The translations under genes and the position numbers were made by a program. 64,000 bases of DNA from Thioalkalivibrio sp. ALE31. GTDB lineage: Bacteria > Pseudomonadota > Gammaproteobacteria > Ectothiorhodospirales > Ectothiorhodospiraceae. The notes beneath the pieces are model-generated. The model worked only from the letters and a program-made list of their open reading frames with translations, did no database searches and was not told the DNA's origin. The stretch lies in NCBI RefSeq assembly GCF_000377405.1, contig NZ_KB905021.1, positions 334,038-398,037 on the forward strand. Reading direction: 5' to 3'. This document shows positions 37,327 through 46,856 of this stretch, one piece after another (position 1 is the stretch's first letter; every line of letters begins with the position of its first letter).

Positions 37327-38223
37327 ATGCGTGAGGCCGACACCCTGCATCGCTTCATGCTGGAGGAGGCCGGGGTGCGTGGTGAATGGGTGCACCTCGA
37401 CGCCGCCTGGCAGGCCCTGCTGCAGCGCCACGAGTACCCGCCCGTGGTGCGCGATCTGCTGGGCCAGGCCTATGCGGCCGTGGCCCTGACCGCGGCCACG
37501 CTCAAGTTCAATGGCTCGTTGATCCTGCAGGTGACCGGTCCCGGCCCCGTGCACATGATCGTGGCCCAGGCCGATGGCCAGGGCCGGCTGCGCGGGCTCG
37601 CCCGCTTTCGCGAGACGCCGCCCGAGGGCGCCACACTGGCCGAGTGCGCCGGAGAGGACGCGCGGCTGATGCTGACGCTGGACCCCGGCGACGGTGGCGA
37701 GCGCTACCAGGGTGTGGTCGAGCTGGAGGGCGAGACCCTCGCGGATGCCATGAATGTCTACTTCGAGCGTTCGGAGCAGCTGCCGACCCGGCTGTGGCTG
37801 GCCAGCGGGGCGGAGTCCGCGGCCGGCATGCTGTTGCAGGCGCTCCCGGGCGAGGGCGGCGATGCGGTCACGCGGGACTCGGAGGCATGGAACCGCGCGA
37901 CGATCCTGGCCGAGACCACCACCGCCGAGGAGTTGCTGGAGCTGGATGCCGGCACGCTGCTGGGCCGGCTGTTCGCCGAAGAGCGCGTGCGCCTGTTCGA
38001 CGGCACGGGCGTCAGCTTTCACTGCCCGTGTTCCCGCGAGCGTATCGGCGAGACCCTGCGCAGCCTCGGCCGTGACGAGATCCGCGGCATCATCGAGGAG
38101 CAGGGCGCGGTGGATGTGACCTGCGAATTCTGCAACGCCCACTACCACTTCGACCCGGTCGATGCCGAGGCCCTCTGCGCCGCCGAGGGTACCCAGCCTC
38201 CGACCCCGGACACCCGTCAGTAG
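37327..38223 (+). CDS. hslO: Redox-regulated molecular chaperone Hsp33
   Basis: 298 residues. A holdase activated by oxidation through a C-terminal zinc centre. The four zinc cysteines are present as HCPCSRERIGETL (C-x-C) and VTCEFCNAHYHF (C-x2-C). The N-terminal domain has VALTAATLKFNGSLILQV and VHMIVAQADGQGRLRG. It begins 18 bases after gatB and may be cotranscribed with it. Length matches the family (about 290). Confidence 0.96.
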   Translation: MREADTLHRFMLEEAGVRGEWVHLDAAWQALLQRHEYPPVVRDLLGQAYAAVALTAATLKFNGSLILQVTGPGPVHMIVAQADGQGRLRGLARFRETPPEGATLAECAGEDARLMLTLDPGDGGERYQGVVELEGETLADAMNVYFERSEQLPTRLWLASGAESAAGMLLQALPGEGGDAVTRDSEAWNRATILAETTTAEELLELDAGTLLGRLFAEERVRLFDGTGVSFHCPCSRERIGETLRSLGRDEIRGIIEEQGAVDVTCEFCNAHYHFDPVDAEALCAAEGTQPPTPDTRQ

Positions 38224-38370
38224 TCAGCCCTTTGCGGCCCTCCCGCCGCACCCTCTCGTTAGCCCGCCGTGACCCCCGGTCGCCGGCCGGGCGCGGGCCG
38301 AGCCCCCGAGCGCCCGTGGTCTTGCTATAGAAGCAGGACTGATCTAGCAGCGTTCGCAGACGGGGGCGCA

Positions 38371-38787
38371 ATGTATTCCCGGCATACCGAAATCCCGACC
38401 CTGGATGTCCGCCCCGGCTGGCTGGTGGAGGCGCGTTACTTCAACCAGGTGCGGCGTGCCCTGGCCCGTCTGGGGCCGGAGGTGCGCCTGTCGCCGCCGG
38501 GGCTGAAGCATCTCGACCTGATCCTCCAGCGCGATGCGTGGATTGTGGTCGACCGGGTGCTGAACGATATGCCGGTGGTCGCCTGGACCGCCTTTCACTC
38601 CCGGGGGCGGCGCAGCCTGCATCGCCCAGTGGCCTGCGAACTGCTGCTGTTCCACGCCATGGCCAGCATGGTGATGAACCGCACCCTGTCGGCGATGGAG
38701 CCGGAGCTCGCGGCCGCACTGGCCGAGGCCGGGCCGCCGGCGGCCTCCGGCAAGGTCCTGCCGTTTAATCCGCGCTCCTGCGCCTGA
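38371..38787 (+). CDS. Hypothetical protein
   Basis: 138 residues. The ATG at 38371 has a GGGGG run about 6 bases before it. No family was recognised. It has no signal peptide or membrane segment; there is an amphipathic helix-rich core (WLVEARYFNQVRRALARLG and following) and the C-terminal half is rich in Ala and Leu. It lies between hslO and the convergent moeB. Coding potential is good in this frame, so it is probably a real small cytoplasmic protein of unknown role. Confidence 0.6.
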   Translation: MYSRHTEIPTLDVRPGWLVEARYFNQVRRALARLGPEVRLSPPGLKHLDLILQRDAWIVVDRVLNDMPVVAWTAFHSRGRRSLHRPVACELLLFHAMASMVMNRTLSAMEPELAAALAEAGPPAASGKVLPFNPRSCA

Positions 38788-38805
38788 ATCGGGGTTGCCC
38801 CGGGT

Positions 38806-39561
38806 TCAGGACGGGGCGTGGCGGTGGCCACACGCGGGGCAGCCGGGGTCGCGCCGCAGGCGAATCTCCCGGAACTGCATGGCCAGTCCGTCGAGGATCA
38901 GCAGCCGGCCGCTCAGGGTCGGCAGGCCCATCAGCAGCTTCAGCGCCTCGGTGGCCTGCAGGCTGCCGACCACGCCGGGCAGACTGGCCAGCACCCCGTT
39001 TGCGGCGCAGGTGTCCTCGTCGCCGCCCCCTTCGCCGTAGAGACAGTGGTAGCAGGCCGCCTCGGGATCGCGGTAGTCGAAGGTGGTCAGCTGCCCCTCG
39101 AAACGGATCACGGCGCCGGAGACCAGTGGCGTGCCGGCTGCCAGCGCGGCCCGGTTGATGGCCCCGCGGGCGGCGAAGTTGTCCGTGCCGTCCAGGACCG
39201 CGTCGGCGTCGGCGAACAGCCGGCGCATGGCCGCGTCGTCGAGACGTTCGGCGCGCGCCTCCACCCGGCAGGCGGGGTTCATCGCGGCGATGCGGTCGGT
39301 CGCCGAGGCGACCTTGTCGCGGCCGATGTCGGCATCGGTATGCAGGATCTGGCGCTGCAGGTTGGTCACCTCGACGTGGTCCGGGTCCACAAGGGTCAGG
39401 CGGCCCACGCCGGCCGCCGCCAGATAGGCGGCGACCGGAGAGCCCAGCCCGCCCAGTCCCATGATCACCGCATGCGCCTGCTGCAGGGCCTCCTGACCCT
39501 CCACCCCCACGCCGGGGAGCATGATCTGGCGGCTGTACCGCAGGAGCTGGTCGTCATCCAT
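38806..39561 (-). CDS. moeB: Molybdopterin-synthase adenylyltransferase (MoeB/ThiF/HesA family)
   Basis: 251 residues from the ATG at 39561 (MDDDQLLRYSRQIMLPGVG), supported by GGAGA 8 bases upstream; the frame continues to 39738 without further support. The E1-like adenylation fold is clear: GLGGLGSPVAAYLAAAGVGR, DPDHVEVTNLQRQI and DGTDNFAAR. Two Cys pairs (CYHCLYGE and CPACGH) form the structural zinc site of MoeB/ThiF. It adenylates the C-terminal glycine of a ubiquitin-like sulfur carrier for molybdopterin or thiamine synthesis. MoeB versus ThiF assignment is not certain; no moa or thi genes are nearby. Confidence 0.88.
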   Translation of the reverse strand: MDDDQLLRYSRQIMLPGVGVEGQEALQQAHAVIMGLGGLGSPVAAYLAAAGVGRLTLVDPDHVEVTNLQRQILHTDADIGRDKVASATDRIAAMNPACRVEARAERLDDAAMRRLFADADAVLDGTDNFAARGAINRAALAAGTPLVSGAVIRFEGQLTTFDYRDPEAACYHCLYGEGGGDEDTCAANGVLASLPGVVGSLQATEALKLLMGLPTLSGRLLILDGLAMQFREIRLRRDPGCPACGHRHAPS

Positions 39562-39740
39562 GGAGCAGGTCTCCGGAGAAAGGCCGAAATTGTAACCGGC
39601 GTCACGCTCGCCGGCGGCCTCAGTTGGGTACCGTTCAGGAACGCGGAATAGGCTGAATCCTGGCAATCCTGCCACAACCACGGGTCGGTCGACGCTCCTG
39701 AGGAGCGCGCGGACGACCCGAATGGAAGGAGGGATCACTT

Positions 39741-40103
39741 ATGAAGCGACTCACGATTCTGGTACCTGCGGCTTTGCTGGCGCTTGCCCTGGCCGCCCCC
39801 ACCCATGCGGCCCATCCGGTCACCGGCCCGATGCAGGCGGCGGGTGCCGCCAGCTTCGATGCCGCCGCGCTGCAGCCTGTGCGGCATGGACATTCTCGGG
39901 GGTACAAGCACTACCGCGGCCACCCGGGCGCCCGCGGCCACAAGCAGGCCAAGCGCGCGAAACACCGCGGCCGCGGCCACCACAAGCACTCGCGCAGCTA
40001 CGAGCATCATCACTACCACTACTATGACAACCGCTCGAGCCGCTACCGCCACCGTTCTTCGCCCAGCGGCTCGGTCAACCTGCACCTGCGCCTGCCGCTC
40101 TGA
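39741..40103 (+). CDS. Small His-rich basic secreted protein, function unknown
   Basis: 120 residues. A strong AAGGAGG site precedes the ATG. The N-terminus is a clean signal peptide (MKRLTILVPAALLALALAAP, cleavage near THAA). From about residue 48 the mature protein is a low-complexity stretch rich in His, Lys, Arg and Tyr: KHYRGHPGARGHKQAKRAKH, then a cluster with HHKHSRSYEHHHYHYY. It ends SVNLHLRLPL. It is probably periplasmic and may bind metal or polyanions; no homologue was recognised. A good terminator follows, so it is a single-gene unit transcribed away from moeB. Confidence 0.75.
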   Translation: MKRLTILVPAALLALALAAPTHAAHPVTGPMQAAGAASFDAAALQPVRHGHSRGYKHYRGHPGARGHKQAKRAKHRGRGHHKHSRSYEHHHYHYYDNRSSRYRHRSSPSGSVNLHLRLPL

Positions 40104-40129
40104 TCCGGACGCAGCCTGATGCAACGCGA

Positions 40130-40155
40130 GCCCCGGCCCCTGGCCGGGGCTTTTT
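40130..40155 (+). terminator. Rho-independent terminator of the His-rich protein gene
   Basis: 9-bp stem GCCCCGGCC / GGCCGGGGC with a CCT loop and five T, 27 bases after the stop codon. Confidence 0.93.
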
Positions 40156-40198
40156 CGTGATGGTTGCAAGCGCCAACTGATTCAGTGGTCGCCCAAGG

Positions 40199-41053
40199 TC
40201 AGTGCATCCCCAGCGTGGTCCGTTCCTGGCCGGCGGGGTCCCTCAAGGTCCGGATCGCCCGGTAGCCCGCCTGTTGCAGGCGGTCCCGCACGGCCGGGCC
40301 CTGATCGAAGCCGTGTTCCAGCAGCAGCCATCCGCCGCGATTCAGGTGGGGCCGGGCGGTATCGATCACCCGGTACAGGTCGGCCAGGCCATGGGCGTCC
40401 GCCGCCAGGGCCGAACGCGGTTCGAAGCGCAGGTCGCCACGGGTCAGGTGCGGATCATCCGGGTCGATGTACGGCGGGTTGCAGGTGATGATGTCCAGCC
40501 CTGCCGTTGGCGTCAGCGCGTCCAGCCAGTCGCCCTGCCACAGCCCGACCGGCAGCCCCAGGTCGCGCGCGTTGGTCTGCGCCTGTTGCAGCGCCGCATG
40601 ACTGCGGTCGCTGGCGAAGGCCCGGATGCGCGGGCGTTCGCTTTTCAGTGCCAGGATGATGGTACCGGGGCCGGTGCCGAGGTCCAGCACCCAGGGGGTG
40701 TCGGTTGCGAGCGTGTCGATGGCCAGGAGGGCCTGTTCCACCAGCAGCTCGGTTTCGGGGCGTGGGATCAGGCAGGCGGGGGAGACGCCCAGGTCCAGTG
40801 TCCAGAAGCTGCGTCGGCCGAGGATGTGGGCCATCGGTTCGCCGGCACAGCGGCGCTGGCAGAGCGTGTCGGCGCGGGCGGCCTGTTCGGCCGTGGCGGG
40901 GTCGGTGCCGTGGGCGATCAGCTGCGCGGTGTCCAGGCCGGTGGCGGCGCCCAGCAGCATACGAGCCTCGAGTCCGGGCGCCTCGATCCCGGCGGCCTCC
41001 AGGCGGGCACGCAGGTCCCCCAGCAGGCTGTCCAGCGTGGCCGGGGTTTCCAT
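40199..41053 (-). CDS. prmC: Peptide chain release factor N5-glutamine methyltransferase
   Basis: 284 residues. Methylates the Gln of the GGQ motif of RF1 and RF2 using S-adenosylmethionine. The SAM fold has WVLDLGTGPGTIILALKSER and the catalytic NPPY motif (IITCNPPYIDPDD). The N-terminal helical domain contains ARMLLGAATGLD and MAHILGRRSFW. The start overlaps the prfA stop by 1 base (TAATG), so the enzyme is translated together with its substrate release factor. Confidence 0.96.
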   Translation of the reverse strand: METPATLDSLLGDLRARLEAAGIEAPGLEARMLLGAATGLDTAQLIAHGTDPATAEQAARADTLCQRRCAGEPMAHILGRRSFWTLDLGVSPACLIPRPETELLVEQALLAIDTLATDTPWVLDLGTGPGTIILALKSERPRIRAFASDRSHAALQQAQTNARDLGLPVGLWQGDWLDALTPTAGLDIITCNPPYIDPDDPHLTRGDLRFEPRSALAADAHGLADLYRVIDTARPHLNRGGWLLLEHGFDQGPAVRDRLQQAGYRAIRTLRDPAGQERTTLGMH

Positions 41054-42138
41054 TACGTTTCGGAGAGGGTGGCGAGCTGCTCGGCCTGGTATTCGTGGAT
41101 CAGCGGGTCGATGACCGGGTCGAGATCACCGGCCATCACCTGTTCCAGCTTGTACAGGGTCAGGTTGATGCGGTGGTCGGTTACGCGGCCCTGCGGGAAG
41201 TTGTAGGTGCGGATGCGCTCGGAGCGGTCGCCGCTGCCGACCAGGCCCTTGCGTTCCGCGCTCTGCGCGGCGGCCTGGGCCTCGCGTTCGGCCTCGAACA
41301 TGCGCGCGGCCAGGTAGGTCATGGCCTTGGCGCGGTTCTTGTGCTGCGAGCGTTCTTCCTGGCACTCGACCACGATTCCGGTGGGCAGGTGGGTCAGGCG
41401 CACCGCGGAGTCGGTCTTGTTGACGTGCTGGCCCCCGGCGCCGGAGGCGCGGAAGGTGTCCACGCGCAGGTCGGCCGGGTTGATCTCCGGCATCTCGACC
41501 TCCTCCAGTTCCGGCAGGATGGCGACGGTCGCGGCGGAGGTGTGGATGCGGCCCTGGGATTCGGTCTCGGGGACGCGCTGCACGCGATGGGCGCCGGATT
41601 CGAACTTGAGTCGCGAGTAGGCGCCCTGACCGGCCAGGCGCCCGATCACCTCGCGGTAGCCGCCATGTTCGCCTTCGCTGGCGCTGAGGATCTCCAGCTT
41701 CCAGTTCTTCTGCTCGGCGTAGCGGGTGTACATGCGCAGCAGGTCGCCGGCGAACAGCGCGGCCTCGTCACCGCCGGTGCCGGCGCGGATCTCGAGGAAC
41801 ACGTTGGCGTTGTCGTGCGGGTCCTTCGGGATCAGGTGGCGGTAGAGCTCGGCCTCCAGGGCCTCGGTCTGCTCGGTCAGGGCCTCGATCTCGGCCTCGG
41901 CCATCGCACGCAGTTCGGGGTCGTCCTCCGCGAGCATCGCGCGCGCCTCGTCCAGTGCGGCGTGGTTTTCGTGCCAGGCCTTCCAGGCCTCGGCGACCGG
42001 CTCCAGCTGGCTGTATTCCTGAGACAGACGACGCAGCTGGTCCGGGTCCTCGGCGGCATCCGGGGTGGCCAGCAGTTGCGCGATCTCGGCGTGGCGCTCG
42101 GCCAGGCCCTCGAGCTTGGTGCGGAACGAGGCCTTCAC
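41053..42138 (-). CDS. prfA: Peptide chain release factor 1
   Basis: 361 residues, the usual length. Recognises UAA and UAG. The decoding tripeptide of RF1 lies in the [18 protein letters not shown] area (family position), and the peptidyl hydrolysis motif GGQ is in [19 protein letters not shown]. The start is a GTG at 42138, in a GTGA overlap with the hemA stop. Part of hemA-prfA-prmC. Confidence 0.97.
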   Translation of the reverse strand: MKASFRTKLEGLAERHAEIAQLLATPDAAEDPDQLRRLSQEYSQLEPVAEAWKAWHENHAALDEARAMLAEDDPELRAMAEAEIEALTEQTEALEAELYRHLIPKDPHDNANVFLEIRAGTGGDEAALFAGDLLRMYTRYAEQKNWKLEILSASEGEHGGYREVIGRLAGQGAYSRLKFESGAHRVQRVPETESQGRIHTSAATVAILPELEEVEMPEINPADLRVDTFRASGAGGQHVNKTDSAVRLTHLPTGIVVECQEERSQHKNRAKAMTYLAARMFEAEREAQAAAQSAERKGLVGSGDRSERIRTYNFPQGRVTDHRINLTLYKLEQVMAGDLDPVIDPLIHEYQAEQLATLSET

Positions 42139-43433
42139 GAATGGGTGCCGGAGTCGGGATCGTTGCCGGGGTCGTCTTCCGGGGCCGGTAGCTGGAACAG
42201 GCGGTGCGCGGCCTCCAGCAGGCGGGCGTCGCCCTCGTGGGCCGCGGTGTTCAGCGATTTGCAGGGGGCGTGCATCAGCTTGTTGGTCAGGTTGTGCGCC
42301 AGGAGCTGCATCGCCTCCTCCGGCGACTTGCCGGCGCGCAGCATCGCCTCGGCTTTCGCCAGGGCTTCCGCCTTCACGCTGTCGGCGCGCTGGCGCAGCT
42401 GGCGGATGCTGTCCACCGAGTCGCGGGCCCGCAGCCAGCGCATGAATTCGCCGGCGCGCTGGGTGATGATCTCTTCGGCCTGTTCGGCCGCGGCCTGGCG
42501 CGAGGCCATGTTCTCGTCGATGACCTCCTGCAGGTCGTCGACGGTGTAGAGGTAGACGTCCTCGAGCTGGCCGACTTCGGGCTCGATGTCGCGCGGCACG
42601 GCGATGTCCACCATGAACATCGGCTTGTGGCGCCGCTTGCGCAGGGCGCGTTCCACCGCCCCCTTGCCCAGGATGGGCAACGGCGCGGCGGTGGAGGAGA
42701 TCACGATATCGGCATCGGCCAGGCGGTCCGGGAGCTGGTCGAGGCTGATGGCCTCGGCGTCGAAACGCCCGGCCACCGCGCGGGCGCGCTCGACCGTGCG
42801 GTTGGCCACGATCACGTTGCCAATGCCGCCACCGGAGAGGTGCTGCAGGGCCAGTTCGATGGTCTCGCCGGCGCCAATGACCATGGCCGTCAGGGGCTTC
42901 AGGTCACCGAAGATCTGGCGCGCCAGCGAAACGGCTGCAAAGGCCACCGAAACGGCGCTCTGGCCGATGGCAGTCTGGGTGCGTACATCCTTGGCGGTGG
43001 CGAAGGCGTGCTGGAACAGCCGTTCCAGCGAACGCCCCAGCGTGCCGGCGTCGTGGGCATGCTGGTAGGCGGTCTTCATCTGTCCCAGGATCTGCGGCTC
43101 GCCCAGGACCATGGAGTCCAGCCCGCTGGCCACGCGCAGGGTGTGGCGCACGGCGGAGCCGTCGTGGTGCAGATAGAGGTAGGGCTTCAGTTCGTCGCGG
43201 TCGATGCCGTGGTAGCCGCCGATCCAGTCGAGCACGCGCTGTTCGCTGTGGGGGTCGCCCTCGCGGAAGTAGACCTCGGTGCGGTTGCAGGTCGACAGGA
43301 TCGCGGTTTCCGGCAGCAGCACGCCGGAGCGCAGCGAGTGCAGGGCCTCGCCGAGCTCGTGCTCGTTGACGGAAAGCCGCTCGCGAATGGCGACCGGTGC
43401 CGTCTTGTGATTGATCCCGAGAGTGAACAGCAT
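42135..43433 (-). CDS. hemA: Glutamyl-tRNA reductase
   Basis: 432 residues from the ATG at 43433 ([20 protein letters not shown]). First committed step of C5 haem synthesis: Glu-tRNA plus NADPH to glutamate-1-semialdehyde. The catalytic Cys lies in [12 protein letters not shown]; the NADPH domain has [16 protein letters not shown], and the C-terminal dimerisation domain is complete. An upstream in-frame extension to 43556 runs into the promoter region of the opposite gene and is rejected. It diverges from the TPR lipoprotein gene and is the first gene of hemA-prfA-prmC. Confidence 0.97.
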   Translation of the reverse strand: MLFTLGINHKTAPVAIRERLSVNEHELGEALHSLRSGVLLPETAILSTCNRTEVYFREGDPHSEQRVLDWIGGYHGIDRDELKPYLYLHHDGSAVRHTLRVASGLDSMVLGEPQILGQMKTAYQHAHDAGTLGRSLERLFQHAFATAKDVRTQTAIGQSAVSVAFAAVSLARQIFGDLKPLTAMVIGAGETIELALQHLSGGGIGNVIVANRTVERARAVAGRFDAEAISLDQLPDRLADADIVISSTAAPLPILGKGAVERALRKRRHKPMFMVDIAVPRDIEPEVGQLEDVYLYTVDDLQEVIDENMASRQAAAEQAEEIITQRAGEFMRWLRARDSVDSIRQLRQRADSVKAEALAKAEAMLRAGKSPEEAMQLLAHNLTNKLMHAPCKSLNTAAHEGDARLLEAAHRLFQLPAPEDDPGNDPDSGTHS

Positions 43434-43591
43434 GCTGGCGCGTATTGTGCCGGAAAACGCGGGCGCGTGGCCGAATTTCCCGATAGTGTACTGTGCTGTA
43501 GGCTTGCGGTGGATTGCGGCGGGGATGGAACCCCGCAGGTGCCTGCCCCGTCCCACCCGGTATGCCTGTGCTGATGCCGACTGGATACAAG

Positions 43592-45307
43592 ATGATTCGA
43601 AGCCTGCTCGCGCTGACCGCCGTGTTCTCCCTGGCGGGCTGCGCGCACACCCAACTGGATGCCTCGGAACCGCCGGAGTCGGATCGCCCCGAGGTGCTCC
43701 CGCTGATGCAGACCGAGGATCCGGAGGCCGCGCTGATGTTCAGCGTGCTGGCCGCCGAGATCGCGGTGCGTTCCGGCGAGCATGCCGAGGCCGCGCGCTA
43801 CTACGGGGCGGCGGCCCTGCTGAGTGACGATCCCGCCATTGCCGAACGCGCCACGCGCATCGCGCTGTTCGCGCGCGATCACGAGCAGGCCCAGCGGTCG
43901 GCCGACCGCTGGCTGCGGCTCGCGCCGGAGAGCATGGAGGCCAGCCAGGTCTCGACGGTGCTGCGGATCAATGCGGGGGATGCCGAACAGGCGGCCGAGC
44001 AGCTGGATTCGCTGATGAATCGGGTGGTGGTGCAGGGTGGCGACCCCAACGCCACGCTGGGCGGTGTGATCGGCCAGGCCCAGGACCAGGCCGCCGCCCT
44101 GGAGACCATGCGGCTGCTCGCCGAGCGGCGCAGCGACGATGTCGGTGTCCACCGTGTACTGGCCGAGGCCGCGCTGCGCTTCGGCGAGCCGGGCGAGGAG
44201 GTGCTGGCGGTGACCGGGCCGGCCAGCGAGCGCTTCCCGGATTCGGTGCCGCTGCAGCTGCTGCATGCGCGAGCCCAGAGCGAGGCCGGGCAGGAGGACG
44301 CCGCGATCGAGACCCTGCGCGCGACGGTGGAGGCGCATCCGGAGAGCCGCGAGGCCCGGCTGGGCTACGCGCGCGTCCTGACCGAAATGGAGGATGACGC
44401 CTTCGCCCGCGAGGAGATGGATCGCCTGGTGGAGCTGGCGCCGGAGGATACCCAGCTCCTGCTGGCGCTGGCCCTGATGAACCTGGAGGCGGAGCAGTTG
44501 GGGCCGGCCCGGGATTATCTGGAGCGCCTGGACGCACTGGGGGAGCGCGAGAACGATGTCGCCTACTACCTCGGTCGGCTGCACGAGATGGCCGACGAGC
44601 CGGACGCCGCCCTGGCCGCCTATGGCCGCGTAGAGGGGGGCGATCACGCCGATGATGCACGCCTGCGCAGTGCGCGCCTGACGCTGCGGCACGACGGCCA
44701 AGAAGCGGCGCGCGACTTGTTTGCGCCGATGCAGCAGGGCGTGGACGACGATCTGGCCCGGCGCGCCTATCTGGCGGAGGCGAACGCACTGCGCGAGATC
44801 GGCGACTATGCCGAGGCACGCGCCCGGTTGAATCGCGGGCTGGTGCAGTTCCCCGGGGATACCCGGCTGCTGTACCTGCGGGGTCTGGTCCACGAGCGCG
44901 AAGACGACATCGCGGCCGCCGAGGCCGATTTCCGCACGATCCTCGAGTCCGATCCCGAGAACGTCGCGGCCCTGAACGCGCTGGGGTACACCCTGGCGGA
45001 TCGCACCGAGCGGTATGACGAGGCCTATGACCTGATCCTGCGTGCCTACGAGCAGGAGCCGGACGATGCCGCCATCATCGACAGCTACGGCTGGGTGCTG
45101 TATCGCCTGGGCCGGCTGGAGGAGGCCGAGACGCAGCTTCGCCGCGCGTACTCGCTGTCGGACGACGGCGAGATCGCCAGCAATCTGGCCGTCGTCCTCT
45201 GGGAGCGAGGTGCGCGCGACGAGGCGCGGGAGATCCTCGAGGCTGCGCTGGAGCGCGAGCCCGATCATGAACGCCTGCAGCGCGTACGCAACGACCTGAT
45301 CGAATGA
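43592..45307 (+). CDS. TPR-repeat lipoprotein
   Basis: 571 residues from the ATG at 43592 (MIRSLLALTAVFSLAGCAHT), which gives a lipobox LAGC at about residues 14-17; earlier in-frame ATGs at 43562 and 43574 would only lengthen the signal. The remainder is a helical solenoid with roughly ten to twelve tetratricopeptide-like repeats (for example AALNALGYTLADRTERYDEA and IDSYGWVLYRLGRLEEAE near the C-terminus). It is almost certainly an outer membrane or periplasmic scaffold lipoprotein. The same gene precedes lolB in many gammaproteobacteria. The stop overlaps lolB (ATGA). Confidence 0.88.
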   Translation: MIRSLLALTAVFSLAGCAHTQLDASEPPESDRPEVLPLMQTEDPEAALMFSVLAAEIAVRSGEHAEAARYYGAAALLSDDPAIAERATRIALFARDHEQAQRSADRWLRLAPESMEASQVSTVLRINAGDAEQAAEQLDSLMNRVVVQGGDPNATLGGVIGQAQDQAAALETMRLLAERRSDDVGVHRVLAEAALRFGEPGEEVLAVTGPASERFPDSVPLQLLHARAQSEAGQEDAAIETLRATVEAHPESREARLGYARVLTEMEDDAFAREEMDRLVELAPEDTQLLLALALMNLEAEQLGPARDYLERLDALGERENDVAYYLGRLHEMADEPDAALAAYGRVEGGDHADDARLRSARLTLRHDGQEAARDLFAPMQQGVDDDLARRAYLAEANALREIGDYAEARARLNRGLVQFPGDTRLLYLRGLVHEREDDIAAAEADFRTILESDPENVAALNALGYTLADRTERYDEAYDLILRAYEQEPDDAAIIDSYGWVLYRLGRLEEAETQLRRAYSLSDDGEIASNLAVVLWERGARDEAREILEAALEREPDHERLQRVRNDLIE

Positions 45308-45966
45308 GTCGGGCTGCGGGGATGCGGAAGCCCGGGGATCTTGCGGGCGGGGCGAGGCTGGCCGGTCTGCTGGTCGGCCTGGGTCTTCTGCTGGGTGGCT
45401 GTGCCGCGCCCCTGCCGGAGGCGGATACCTCGCCGGCCGCCGAGGCCGCCTTCGAGGCCCGCACCGCACAGCTGGAGGCGCTGGACAGCTGGCGACTGGT
45501 CGCGCGCCTGGGGCTGGCCTCCGGTGAGGAATACTGGTCCGCCCAGCTCAACTGGCGGGTGCAGGAAGGTCAGCACGTGCTGGACCTGTCCGGCCCGATG
45601 GGGCGCGGTGGTGGCCGGCTGACGCTGTCGGAGAACGGCCGCGCGCTGCTGGTGACCCGGTCCGGCGAGCGTTTCCAGGCGCAGGACCCGGATGCGCTCG
45701 TCGCGCGGGTCCTGGGCGAGTCGATCCCGGTCAGCGGCATGGTCTACTGGGTGCGTGGCCTGCTCCACCCCGAGGCCTCGTACCAGCTGGATGTCGACGC
45801 GGACGGCCGGCCACTGGAGATCCACCAGTCCGGCTGGACCATCGAGTACAACGAATTCGAGGAAATCGACGGCCTGGCGATGCCGGTCACCATGGTGCTG
45901 GAGCGCGAAGGGGTGGAATTGCGGGCCCGCATCGGTCGCTGGCAGCTTGGTGGTGATCCGTCATGA
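45304..45966 (+). CDS. lolB: Outer membrane lipoprotein receptor LolB
   Basis: 220 residues. LolB takes lipoproteins from LolA and inserts them in the outer membrane, and is itself a lipoprotein: signal and lipobox LLGGCAAP at about residues 30-35. The half-barrel fold is indicated by SWRLVARLGLASGEEYW and LNWRVQEGQHVLDLSGPMG, and HQSGWTIEYNEFEEIDGLAM is the C-terminal LolB pattern. It overlaps the preceding TPR lipoprotein and the following ispE by 4 bases each, so the three are tightly coupled. Confidence 0.93.
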   Translation: MSRAAGMRKPGDLAGGARLAGLLVGLGLLLGGCAAPLPEADTSPAAEAAFEARTAQLEALDSWRLVARLGLASGEEYWSAQLNWRVQEGQHVLDLSGPMGRGGGRLTLSENGRALLVTRSGERFQAQDPDALVARVLGESIPVSGMVYWVRGLLHPEASYQLDVDADGRPLEIHQSGWTIEYNEFEEIDGLAMPVTMVLEREGVELRARIGRWQLGGDPS

Positions 45967-46844
45967 CCGCTGCCGTCGCGGGCGGGGCCTTCGACACCAC
46001 TTTTCCCGCGCCCGCCAAGATCAATCGATTCCTGCATATCACCGGCCGGCGGGCGGACGGATATCACGAGCTGCAGACGGTGTTCCAGTTCCTCGGGCTG
46101 GAGGATCGCCTGCGCTTCGAGCCCCTGCCGGCGGGGCGCTTCGAGATGGCGGGCGCGGCCATCGACGGGGCCGACAACCTGTGCCTGCGCGCGGCCCGGC
46201 GCCTGGCCCGGGTGGCGAAGACCCCATTTGGCGTGCGTATCCATCTCGACAAGCGGATCCCGGTGGGCGGTGGCCTGGGGGGCGGCAGTTCCGATGCCGC
46301 CACCACGCTGGTGGCCTTGAATGCCCTGTTCGAGCTGGGGTGTGATGTCGAGCAGCTGGTGGGGATCGGCCTGGAGCTGGGTGCCGACGTACCGGTGTTC
46401 GTGGTCGGCCAGGCAGCCTGGGCCGAGGGTGTGGGCGAGCGGCTCACGGCCGTGGCCCCGGATACCGGCTGGATCCTGCTGATCGACCCCGGGGTTTCGG
46501 TCGCCACCGGGGCGATGTTCGGGTGTGCGGAATTGACACGCGACTGCCCCACCGAGACAATTTCGTCCGCCGTCGACGCCAGCCGGTTCGTCAACGTGTT
46601 CGAACCGGTGGTGCGGGCTCGTTATCCGGAGGTGGATCGAGCGCTGCACTGGCTGGCGGAGCAGACGCCGCGGGCGCGCCTGAGCGGGAGTGGCGGTTGC
46701 GTGTTCGGGGTGTTCCCCGACGAAGCGGCCGCTGGGGCGGCGCAGTCCGCGCAGCCGGCTCCGTGGCGCAGCTGGGTGACACCGCTGGTAAACGTGTCGC
46801 CCCTGCGGGCCTGGCTGCCGCCAGGCGGTGTCGAGACAGAGTAA
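45963..46844 (+). CDS. ispE: 4-diphosphocytidyl-2-C-methyl-D-erythritol kinase
   Basis: 293 residues. GHMP kinase of the non-mevalonate isoprenoid pathway. The lysine/aspartate start region FPAPAKINRFLHITGRRADG, the ATP loop IPVGGGLGGGSSDAATTL, and the third motif ARLSGSGGCVFGVF are all intact. The stop codon lies 12 bases before the first interrupted tRNA-Gln unit, so ispE runs into the tRNA array. This lolB-ispE-tRNA-Gln-prs order is typical of gammaproteobacteria. Confidence 0.97.
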   Translation: MTAAVAGGAFDTTFPAPAKINRFLHITGRRADGYHELQTVFQFLGLEDRLRFEPLPAGRFEMAGAAIDGADNLCLRAARRLARVAKTPFGVRIHLDKRIPVGGGLGGGSSDAATTLVALNALFELGCDVEQLVGIGLELGADVPVFVVGQAAWAEGVGERLTAVAPDTGWILLIDPGVSVATGAMFGCAELTRDCPTETISSAVDASRFVNVFEPVVRARYPEVDRALHWLAEQTPRARLSGSGGCVFGVFPDEAAAGAAQSAQPAPWRSWVTPLVNVSPLRAWLPPGGVETE

Positions 46845-46856
46845 GTCCAGAGTTAT

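Noticed and set aside
35656-38148. 830-codon minus-strand frame over gatA, gatB and hslO
   Set aside because: Complementary to genes with complete catalytic motifs; no ribosome site or homology signal.
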